23,608 nucleotides of DNA from positions 1 to 23,608 of IMG/VR virus record IMGVR_UViG_3300031669_000236, one strand, 5' to 3'. A program made the position numbers and the translations under genes. The notes beneath the pieces were generated by a model, which did not search any database, had not been told where the DNA came from, and worked only from the letters and a program-made list of their open reading frames with translations. This stretch comes from a virus. Positions 1-3,440 of this stretch are shown here, piece by piece (the stretch's first letter is position 1; every line of letters starts with the position of its first letter).

Positions 1-101
1 CTAACGTAAAGTTGAGCGCCGGGGAACGGCGCGAGGAGAAACCATGATCGAAGCTAAAAACGACCCCGCCGTTACCCGTGCGCTCGAACGCCGGGTTAGA
101 G
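1..101 (+). other. attC site 1 (left end cut by the window), long form with embedded mini-ORF
   Basis: The site starts inside R'' (CTAAC) and ends with R' GTTAGAG at 95-101. L'' is GTTGAGC and L' is GCTCGAAC, which pair except for one extra G, as in canonical attC sites. The variable middle is long. It contains a GCGCCG/CGGCGC hairpin and a strong AGGAG followed by ATG at 44. Crossover is expected between G95 and T96. Confidence 0.85.
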
Positions 102-112
102 GTTGGCTATGA
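44..112 (+). CDS. 22-residue leader ORF inside attC site 1
   Basis: AGGAG at 34-38 lies five bases before ATG 44. The frame encodes 22 residues (MIEAKNDPAVTRALERR onward). It reads through L' and R' of the attC site and stops with TGA at 110-112, overlapping the ATG (109) of the first cassette gene in an ATGA arrangement. This is the classic layout for translational coupling. The first bases (ATGATCGAAGCTA, then AACGACC) closely resemble the start of the ORF in the other long attC site (ATGAACGAAGCTA, then AACGACC at 1483). I infer a translation leader carried by the recombination site; the peptide itself may have no function. It is very short, so coding status is uncertain. Confidence 0.45.
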   Translation: MIEAKNDPAVTRALERRVRGWL

Positions 113-300
113 TCGTAGCTCGTGGGATACATCAAGGCGGGATGCAGGTCGGGTATGCGGGAACGCCATCGCAAGCGGTGCATCAACAAAAGCAAGACGT
201 GGAAGGCGCGGTGTTGGCGCAACGCTGGAACTTTGAGCGGGCGGAGGAAGAAACCCAAAAAGCGATTAAGCGCATGATGGGAACGACCTCTAACGTGTAG
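109..300 (+). CDS. cassette 1 protein, 63 residues, unknown function
   Basis: Start ATG at 109 is preceded by AGAGG (98-102), which overlaps the R' end of attC site 1, so the recombination site supplies the ribosome binding site. An in-frame TTG at 103 has no better support. The product is small and soluble, with a glycine-rich first third (GIHQGGMQVGYAGTP) and a charged, probably helical second half (FERAEEETQKAIKRMM). There is no signal peptide or membrane segment. The stop TAG lies inside the next attC site, giving the C-terminal Asn-Val shared by many genes of this array. I do not recognise the family. It is the sole gene of its cassette and may also be translated by coupling from the 44-112 mini-ORF. 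Confidence 0.6.
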   Translation: MIVARGIHQGGMQVGYAGTPSQAVHQQKQDVEGAVLAQRWNFERAEEETQKAIKRMMGTTSNV

Positions 301-350
301 TTGAGGGGCGCGACGCTTTACCAGCGTCCCGCTCGAACGTAAAGTTAGGT
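288..350 (+). other. attC site 2
   Basis: R'' CTCTAAC (288-294), L'' GTTGAGG, stem GACGCT/AGCGTC, L' CTCGAAC with an extra G, and R' GTTAGGT (344-350). Its body is nearly identical to sites 7 and 9. R'' complements the first bases of the preceding cassette (TTAGAG at 96), as expected for cassette 1's own site. Confidence 0.9.
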
Positions 351-351
351 T

Positions 352-506
352 GCTGAAATGAGTAGATCGAGTTGGACGGGCAGCACAATTTTAATTGTGT
401 CGGCAGTACCCGCAGGGCCATCTTAAATGATGGTGCGAGAGCTGGAATGCCAGAGGTGCGAATCCTCTCTAGCGCAAGGTTCGGACTTCTTCTACTCATC
501 TGAGCA
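352..506 (+). ncRNA. cassette 2: gene-poor, structured cassette, candidate RNA
   Basis: This cassette (345-564) has no ORF like its neighbours but is dense in complementary segments. They are a closing pair ATGAGTAGA (358-366) with TCTACTCAT (491-499), CACAAT/ATTGTG (384-399), CCATC/GATGG around 419-433, CTGG/CCAG (442-453), and AGAGG-TGCGAAT-CCTCT (452-468). The last resembles a tRNA T arm with G in place of the second T. I could not fold the whole into a tRNA, and it matches no RNA family I recognise. Alternative: one frame reads ATG 358 to TAA 426 (22 residues), then ATG 427 to TGA 519 (30 residues with a CQRC motif, ending Pro-Asn-Val). This could be a small zinc-protein gene broken by one in-frame stop. 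Strand is assigned from the array direction only. Confidence 0.4.
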
Positions 507-519
507 ACCTAACGTGTGA
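427..519 (+). CDS. possible 30-residue ORF in cassette 2 (or 3' part of a broken gene)
   Basis: ATG 427 (or 430) to TGA 517-519 encodes 30 residues beginning MMVRELECQRCESSLAQG. It contains a Cys-x2-Cys pair and ends Pro-Asn-Val, like the real genes of this array, with the stop inside attC site 3. There is no clear Shine-Dalgarno site. The same frame is open upstream from ATG 358 to a TAA at 424-426 directly before this ATG, so a single stop separates two halves of what would be a 53-codon gene. The region is also rich in inverted repeats, so coding status is doubtful. Confidence 0.25.
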   Translation: MMVRELECQRCESSLAQGSDFFYSSEQPNV

Positions 520-570
520 GGTAAGGGGTCACGCGCTTCTAGCGGCTCCCGCTTCACCGATGGGTTGGGC
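507..570 (+). other. attC site 3
   Basis: R'' ACCTAAC (507-513) sits in a 10-base match GCAACCTAAC (504-513) to the complement of the cassette 2 start (GTTAGGTTGC). R' is GTTGGGC (564-570). L'' (GGTAAG) and L' (CTTCACC) pair with one extra base. Confidence 0.87.
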
Positions 571-585
571 AACGAAAGGATTAAA

Positions 586-939
586 ATGAACGGAACTGTA
601 ACATCAATTGATTATGCGTTATCTATAATTCGCAATCCATACGGATTTGACGAAGATACGCAACGATGGGCACGATTAAAAATCGCTGATGCGTATGAGG
701 AACTTGTAAAAACTTCATCACTTGAAATTGAAAAATTGTGCGATGAAATTAAAAAGCGTGATAAGTGCGCTTTCATAGGGGCAATGCGAGATTGTCCTAC
801 ACACGGGGAAAGCGCAGAAATAAAGAGACTGCAAAAACTTGCAACATGTGAATGTGGCGATGAGTTTACAGAGCATGATCCAGGAACTTGCGCAAATTGT
901 TTAATTCCGCCCAACGTAGAGTTAACCGGCTCGCTTTAG
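586..939 (+). CDS. cassette 3 protein, 117 residues, Cys-rich C-terminal half
   Basis: ATG 586 follows AAAGGA with good spacing. The frame is also open from a TTG at 565, but that is simply the first base of the cassette. The N-terminal half is helical and charged (IADAYEELVKTSSLEIEKLCDEIKK region). The C-terminal half carries Cys-x-Cys (CECGDEF) and Cys-x2-Cys (CANC) plus further Cys and His, which suggests a small zinc-binding module. The stop TAG falls in the loop of attC site 4, adding a short tail (NVELTGSL) encoded by the recombination site. This is the largest protein of the array. I do not recognise the family; a small phage or host regulatory zinc protein is possible. Confidence 0.75.
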   Translation: MNGTVTSIDYALSIIRNPYGFDEDTQRWARLKIADAYEELVKTSSLEIEKLCDEIKKRDKCAFIGAMRDCPTHGESAEIKRLQKLATCECGDEFTEHDPGTCANCLIPPNVELTGSL

Positions 940-967
940 CGAGTCCGAGTTGAACGCCGGGTTGGGC
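909..967 (+). other. attC site 4
   Basis: R'' GCCCAAC (909-915) and R' GTTGGGC (961-967). The central stem GGCTCGC-TTTA-GCGAGTCC and the L' GTTGAAC make it nearly identical to site 8. R'' complements the TTGGGC start of cassette 3. The stop codon of the cassette gene lies in the hairpin loop. Confidence 0.9.
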
Positions 968-999
968 TGAAACGTAACTACGAAGAAAGGAAGCATAGC

Positions 1000-1224
1000 A
1001 TGAGTAAAATTTCCGAGATGATGGACTATTTAGCTGCCGCAACAGATGAAAATGGTAGCCCTGTTTTACAACATGAATATGACAGGTTGAAGGCTTTTGA
1101 ACAGATGATATTAGAAGCTAAACCTGCCGCATGGATGAATGTGGATAAACATGGCGGTGCTATGTTTTTTCGTTCTCCAAACACAATGAACGCCGTGCCA
1201 TTAATTGTAGTGCCCAACGTGTGA
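1000..1224 (+). CDS. cassette 4 protein, 74 residues, small phage-type protein
   Basis: ATG 1000 is preceded by GAAAGGAAGC, a good ribosome binding site. The product has a helical N-terminus (MSKISEMMDYLAAATDENG), then a Pro-Ala-Ala-Trp-Met segment followed by GGAMFF and a hydrophobic end (VPLIVVPNV). Small early proteins of enterobacterial and other phages often carry a P-x-A-W-x core followed by a Gly-rich turn and an xPLx end, so I infer relation to that poorly characterised group. The function is unknown. The C-terminal Asn-Val and the TGA stop come from attC site 5. Confidence 0.72.
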   Translation: MSKISEMMDYLAAATDENGSPVLQHEYDRLKAFEQMILEAKPAAWMNVDKHGGAMFFRSPNTMNAVPLIVVPNV

Positions 1225-1269
1225 ATTAAGGCGCGCCGATAGGCGTCGCGCTTGAATGATGGGTTAGGC
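1212..1269 (+). other. attC site 5
   Basis: R'' GCCCAAC (1212-1218) and R' GTTAGGC (1263-1269). The body has GCGCG-type pairing (GGCGCGCC with GGCGTCGCGC), and an extra base in L' (CTTGAAT). R'' matches the start of cassette 4. Confidence 0.86.
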
Positions 1270-1302
1270 ACTCACCCTTGACGAGTGCGCAGGAGAAAAA
1301 AC

Positions 1303-1449
1303 ATGGGATTCAGCCTTAAACAAATGATTGCCGACCTTGAGCAAATTATCGCGCTCGAAACAAACCCAACTGGCATTTTGCCAGAACTCACCGAGCGACT
1401 GGCTTGGTGGAAAAATTACGCAAAAGAATGTGGGCAACTGAGGGCCTAA
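1303..1449 (+). CDS. cassette 5 protein, 48 residues, unknown
   Basis: Strong site GCAGGAG at 1289-1295 precedes ATG 1303. The product is 48 residues (MGFSLKQMIADLEQIIALE onward), predicted mostly helical, with a Trp-Trp pair and one Cys near the end. It has no signal peptide or membrane segment. It stops with TAA (1447-1449), formed by the R'' sequence GCCTAAC of attC site 6, so the recombination site supplies the stop codon. The gene fills its cassette apart from the attC site and a short leader. I do not recognise a family. Length, ribosome site and position argue that it is real. Confidence 0.68.
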   Translation: MGFSLKQMIADLEQIIALETNPTGILPELTERLAWWKNYAKECGQLRA

Positions 1450-1566
1450 CGTGATAGGTGAGGCGCTGCCAACCGCAAAAGGATGAACGAAGCTATGAAC
1501 GACCAGACACAGATGCAGGATGAACGAAGCGCTTCAGGGCAGTCGCTCTCGACCGCCGGGTTGGGG
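1444..1566 (+). other. attC site 6, long form (123 bp) with embedded ORF start
   Basis: R'' GCCTAAC (1444-1450) and R' GTTGGGG (1560-1566). The arms GGTGAGGCGCTGCC (1457-1470) and GGCAGTCGCTCTCGACC near 1538-1554 pair with a few unpaired bases. The variable middle holds ATG codons at 1483 and 1495 in a sequence resembling the mini-ORF of attC site 1. Unlike site 1, the frame runs unbroken through R' into the next cassette gene. Confidence 0.8.
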
Positions 1567-1779
1567 GACGGATGGATAAGTTTAGCGGAACGGCTGCCAA
1601 CCGAAAGAGTGGACATGCTTGTGGCAACAAGACATGGGTGGGAGAAGGCAAGCGTGATCGCCCCTGTGCTAGTTACAGATGGGACTCTGATCGTGGAAGG
1701 CATTTTCAATGACATCGGCGAGGAATATTCCAGCGGAATTGATGCGACACACTGGAAGCCCAAGTCCCCCAACGTGTAG
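1483..1779 (+). CDS. cassette 6 DUF551-domain protein
   Basis: The product is a DUF551 protein, a small family common in phages and prophages and of unknown role. The family pattern is visible: GWISLAERLPTERVDMLV at the domain start, a variable middle, and ATHWKPKSP near the end. The domain itself begins at about residue 30 (base 1570). The preceding 26 residues are encoded by the attC site: ATG 1483 or 1495 lies in its variable loop, after AAAGG at 1478-1482. If translation starts there, the protein is a fusion of an attC-encoded leader to the cassette domain. The only in-frame alternative before the domain is TTG 1561, the first base of the cassette, which has no good ribosome site. It stops in attC site 7. 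A second DUF551 protein is encoded in the early operon at 7631. Confidence 0.8.
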   Translation: MNEAMNDQTQMQDERSASGQSLSTAGLGDGWISLAERLPTERVDMLVATRHGWEKASVIAPVLVTDGTLIVEGIFNDIGEEYSSGIDATHWKPKSPNV

Positions 1780-1829
1780 TTGAGGGGCGCGACGCTTCAC
1801 CAGCGTCCCGCTCGAACGGAAAGTTAGGC
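1767..1829 (+). other. attC site 7
   Basis: R'' CCCCAAC (1767-1773) and R' GTTAGGC (1823-1829). The body is nearly identical to sites 2 and 9. The 10 bases GTCCCCCAAC complement the start of cassette 6 (GTTGGGGGAC). Confidence 0.9.
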
Positions 1830-1853
1830 TGATTTTTAAAAGAGAGGTGCGTG

Positions 1854-2048
1854 ATGATTTGTAGTACATGTGGAGGAATCGTAATTTGGAAAGGCCCGTT
1901 CAGCGCATTGACACACACAGAATGCCAGCAGTGCGGTGCAATAAATAATCAAGTGGTAGCAGAGCCTAATTGTGAATATTGCGATGGAACTGGCGATGTT
2001 CATAGGGCTGATGGAGAATATCTTGGAAAGTGTGATTGTGGAGCCTAA
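1854..2048 (+). CDS. cassette 7 zinc-ribbon protein, 64 residues
   Basis: AGAGAGG (1841-1847) precedes ATG 1854 by six bases; the GTG at 1851 is a poorer choice. The product carries four cysteine clusters: CSTC, CQQC, CEYC and CDC. The last two sit in a CEYCDGTGDVHRADGEYLG segment typical of small phage-encoded zinc proteins. It probably binds two zinc ions and folds as a small zinc-ribbon or DnaJ-like zinc domain. The target is unknown; protein or nucleic-acid binding is plausible. The stop TAA is formed by R'' GCCTAAC of attC site 8. Confidence 0.8.
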   Translation: MICSTCGGIVIWKGPFSALTHTECQQCGAINNQVVAEPNCEYCDGTGDVHRADGEYLGKCDCGA

Positions 2049-2101
2049 CGTAAAGTTAACCGGCTCGCTTTAGCGAGTCCGAGTTGAACGCCGGGTTGTG
2101 C
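2043..2101 (+). other. attC site 8
   Basis: R'' GCCTAAC (2043-2049) and R' GTTGTGC (2095-2101). The body, with hairpin GGCTCGC-TTTA-GCGAGTCC, differs from site 4 by only one or two bases. Confidence 0.9.
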
Positions 2102-2126
2102 GTCAACTTTCAACGGAGATATTAAC

Positions 2127-2390
2127 ATGGAAGAAAAATGTTTTAAAAATATAGTGGAACGATGCAGGTATATGGCGCAAGTGGCTAAAAGTGAAGTGAT
2201 GAGAAATTCATTTACCGCAGCGGCAGATGAAATAGAACGATTGATGAATGTAAACCATATCGAGCATAACCTCGTAATGGTTACCGAGCGTCTTGCATGT
2301 GCTGATAGAGCAGACGCAGAGTTAGAAGATAACGGTGCGAATATTCGTGATGCAGTACGAGATGCAATTATGATGACGCACAACGTGTAG
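2127..2390 (+). CDS. cassette 8 protein, 87 residues, helical, unknown
   Basis: GGAGA (2115-2119) precedes ATG 2127. The protein is predicted almost wholly helical (MEEKCFKNIVERCRYMAQVA; FTAAADEIERLMNV), with acidic and basic residues spaced as in a helical bundle or coiled coil. It has three Cys but no zinc motif, and no membrane segment. It ends His-Asn-Val with the TAG inside attC site 9. I do not recognise the family. Size and helical character resemble many phage early proteins that bind host factors, but that is only a guess. Confidence 0.75.
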   Translation: MEEKCFKNIVERCRYMAQVAKSEVMRNSFTAAADEIERLMNVNHIEHNLVMVTERLACADRADAELEDNGANIRDAVRDAIMMTHNV

Positions 2391-2440
2391 TTGAGGGGCG
2401 CGACGCTTCACCAGCGTCCCGCTCGAACGGAAAGTTAGCC
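2378..2440 (+). other. attC site 9
   Basis: R'' GCACAAC (2378-2384) and R' GTTAGCC (2434-2440). The body is nearly identical to sites 2 and 7. GACGCACAAC matches the complement of the cassette 8 start over 10 bases. Confidence 0.9.
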
Positions 2441-2456
2441 ACCAGATCGGAGAAAT

Positions 2457-2699
2457 ATGAGTACAGATTGCCAAAAAGAAAACAACAATGGTCGCTGCTG
2501 CTGCAATTGCGCATGGCATATTGAAGATTTTCACCACTGCACAACAGCGTGGGAGTTACGTAAAGAAAAGCATGGATGCGTATGCCAAGAACATAAAGGA
2601 TGGATTTGCATGCCTCCAGAGTTTGATGGAGCCGCATATTCGGGATGGGTAGAACATAGTTTGTGTGAGTGCCACGAATTTAAGGCGGCTAACGTGTAG
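2457..2699 (+). CDS. cassette 9 cysteine-rich protein, 80 residues
   Basis: CGGAGAA directly upstream of ATG 2457 is a good ribosome site. The product has eleven Cys and seven His, including CCCNCAWH, HHC, CVCQEH and CECHEF. A small multi-zinc or metal-binding fold is likely. The order C-x2-C, H-x-C, C-x-C, C-x-C does not match a family I can name with confidence. Trp residues next to Cys (CAWH, GWIC) suggest a compact structured core. The stop lies in attC site 10, giving the Ala-Asn-Val end. Its role is unknown. Confidence 0.75.
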   Translation: MSTDCQKENNNGRCCCNCAWHIEDFHHCTTAWELRKEKHGCVCQEHKGWICMPPEFDGAAYSGWVEHSLCECHEFKAANV

Positions 2700-2749
2700 T
2701 TGAGGCGCGCCGCGCTTTTGCGGCGTCGCTCTCGAACGTAAGGTTAGAG
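2687..2749 (+). other. attC site 10
   Basis: R'' GGCTAAC (2687-2693) and R' GTTAGAG (2743-2749). L'' GTTGAGG and L' CTCGAAC have the extra base; the stem is GCCGCG/CGGCGT-like around a CTTTTG loop. R'' complements the cassette 9 start. Confidence 0.9.
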
Positions 2750-2770
2750 CGCATTTTATTGGAGGAAAGC

Positions 2771-2977
2771 ATGAGCTTTGCAGACTGGAAAAAACGAAGC
2801 AAGTTGTACCAAACATTCAAGAGCCGCGCGGAGCGTTTCGGTATTGGATACGATGAAGTTGCACAGGCCGCATACAAGGCAGGCGAACGCGATGGGCGCA
2901 AGCAGGCCGAAGCGGTTGCAGTGCAGGCGATAAAGCTGCGCGAACTCATGCGCTCTAACTTAATGTTAGACACCTAA
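2771..2977 (+). CDS. cassette 10 protein, 68 residues, helical, unknown
   Basis: TTGGAGGAAAGC gives a strong ribosome site (GGAGG 2761-2765) before ATG 2771. The product is basic and helical: SFADWKKRSKLYQTFKSRAE, then GIGYDEVAQAAYKAGERDG, then a long Ala- and charge-rich helix. It has no Cys and no membrane segment. The pattern xxxAYKAGxxDG resembles repeats in short phage proteins of unknown role. The stop TAA is in the loop of the divergent terminal attC site, so the last residues (SNLMLDT) come from that site. This is the final cassette before the phage regulatory region. Confidence 0.75.
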   Translation: MSFADWKKRSKLYQTFKSRAERFGIGYDEVAQAAYKAGERDGRKQAEAVAVQAIKLRELMRSNLMLDT

Positions 2978-3001
2978 ATCGGTGTATAACTCAATTTAAA
3001 G
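2953..3001 (+). other. attC site 11, divergent terminal site
   Basis: R'' CTCTAAC (2953-2959) matches the cassette 10 start over 12 bases (ATGCGCTCTAAC). The arms GTTAGACACC and GGTGTATAAC pair with one mismatch or unpaired base. The body is shorter and AT-richer than the other ten. The position expected for R' reads TTTAAAG (2995-3001) instead of GTTRRRY, so this looks like the junction between the last cassette and the phage backbone. Confidence 0.72.
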
Positions 3002-3047
3002 GCATAATTACACCTATTTTAAATAAATTCGAGCTTCGAAAGAGGCT

Positions 3048-3121
3048 CAACAATGATCTGCATTATTCCACTGGTTTTCTGGTGGTAATCGACTTGCAAG
3101 TAGTAGTGCAGATCATTGTTG
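3048..3121. repeat. 15-bp perfect inverted repeat enclosing 44 bases
   Basis: CAACAATGATCTGCA (3048-3062) is exactly complementary to TGCAGATCATTGTTG (3107-3121). Between them lie smaller pairs: CCAC/GTGG around a 10-base loop, and the palindrome ACTTGCAAGT. As RNA this would be a stem with two side hairpins; as DNA it could form a cruciform or be a two-site operator. Intrinsic terminator features are absent because no T run follows. Confidence 0.6.
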
Positions 3122-3141
3122 GTAGTTGTGTATCGCTATAG

Positions 3142-3241
3142 GACGCTATGGCTACTCGGGCGGCATATCCGGTGCCCGTCCTGAAATAAACAGCAAGGGA
3201 TTAAGCAAGGAATCGAACCTTAAGGATTAAATGTTTACGAA
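3142..3241. other. non-coding stretch with a GC-rich hairpin and a tRNA T-arm-like segment
   Basis: No credible gene lies between 2978 and 3440. CGGGC/GCCCG forms a hairpin near 3158-3180. On the minus strand, 3206-3222 reads AAGG-TTCGATT-CCTT, a textbook tRNA T stem and loop, but no matching acceptor or anticodon arm follows. It may be the 3' part of a tRNA gene retained in a phage attachment site, or chance. A GGATTAA repeat flanks it (3199 and 3224). Confidence 0.3.
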
Positions 3242-3262
3242 CTTGAAGTATATTAAGGCTAA

Positions 3263-3298
3263 AACATAGTTGACACACACGGCAATAACATAGTTGAC
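3263..3298 (+). promoter_or_regulatory. tandem 12-bp direct repeat, probable operator over the -35 box
   Basis: AACATAGTTGAC occurs at 3263-3274 and again at 3287-3298, 24 bases apart. The second copy contains the -35 element of the promoter at 3294. Such paired direct repeats at a promoter usually bind a regulator; which one is not shown by the sequence. Confidence 0.5.
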
Positions 3299-3322
3299 GA
3301 TAACTAAACGATGTAGGATAAT
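3294..3322 (+). promoter_or_regulatory. sigma70-type promoter upstream of the rha leader
   Basis: TTGACG (3294-3299), 17-base spacer, GATAAT (3317-3322). Transcription would start near 3329 and give a leader of about 110 bases before the rha gene. Confidence 0.75.
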
Positions 3323-3352
3323 ACAACTTGGCTTGGTCGCCAATTAACAGCG

Positions 3353-3431
3353 GGGCTACACATACATCCTGGCGGCGCTGTCCGTTCGACCAACACCGAA
3401 AGGTGAGGATGTATCTGTAGCCCTTTTTTTT
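3353..3431 (+). terminator. branched terminator or attenuator directly before rha
   Basis: GGGCTACA (3353-3360) pairs with TGTAGCCC (3416-3423). After one C/C mismatch, ATACATCC (3362-3369) pairs with GGATGTAT (3407-3414). Eight T follow (3424-3431). Inside the stem lie CACC-GAAA-GGTG (3394-3405), a GNRA-loop hairpin, and TGG/CCA pairing, giving a three-way junction. The ribosome site GGGG of rha starts at 3432, immediately after the T run. The promoter at 3294 could therefore make either a roughly 100-base small RNA or, on readthrough, the rha operon message. I infer attenuation or a small-RNA gene. Confidence 0.65.
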
Positions 3432-3440
3432 GGGGTAAAT

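Larger units (their letters stand above)
1..3001 (+). mobile_element. integron-type gene cassette array (CALIN-like), ten complete cassettes
   Basis: Eleven attC-like sites, all in the same orientation, delimit ten cassettes that begin at 96, 345, 565, 962, 1264, 1561, 1824, 2096, 2435 and 2744. Each cassette starts with TTRRRY and ends with the complementary RYYYAA immediately before its attC body. The match extends to 7-12 bases, for example 12 bases in the last cassette and 10 in the one starting at 2096. This is the signature of cassettes excised and inserted at G|TT by an integron tyrosine recombinase. Coding strand and attC orientation agree throughout. No intI gene is seen, so within the window it is a cluster of attC sites lacking an integrase. 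The array probably continues to the left, since position 1 already lies inside a site. It abuts phage genes on the right, so the array appears to be part of a phage or prophage genome. Confidence 0.88.

Noticed and set aside
290-499. Minus-strand ORF across cassette 2
   Set aside because: Opposite to all cassette genes, begins within an attC site and has no ribosome site; similar minus ORFs recur only because the attC bodies repeat.
352-506. Complete tRNA gene in cassette 2
   Set aside because: A T-arm-like hairpin is present, but no acceptor stem and seven-base anticodon loop could be paired with it.
288-2749. CRISPR array
   Set aside because: The repeats recur every 220-400 bp, differ at their ends, and the intervals contain translated genes; this is cassette/attC structure, not repeat-spacer structure.
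1-3001. Array as mere tandem duplication of one small gene
   Set aside because: The cassette proteins share no similarity beyond the attC-encoded ends; only the recombination sites repeat.
3048-3121. Intrinsic terminator at the 15-bp inverted repeat
   Set aside because: The spacer is 44 bases and no T run follows the second arm.
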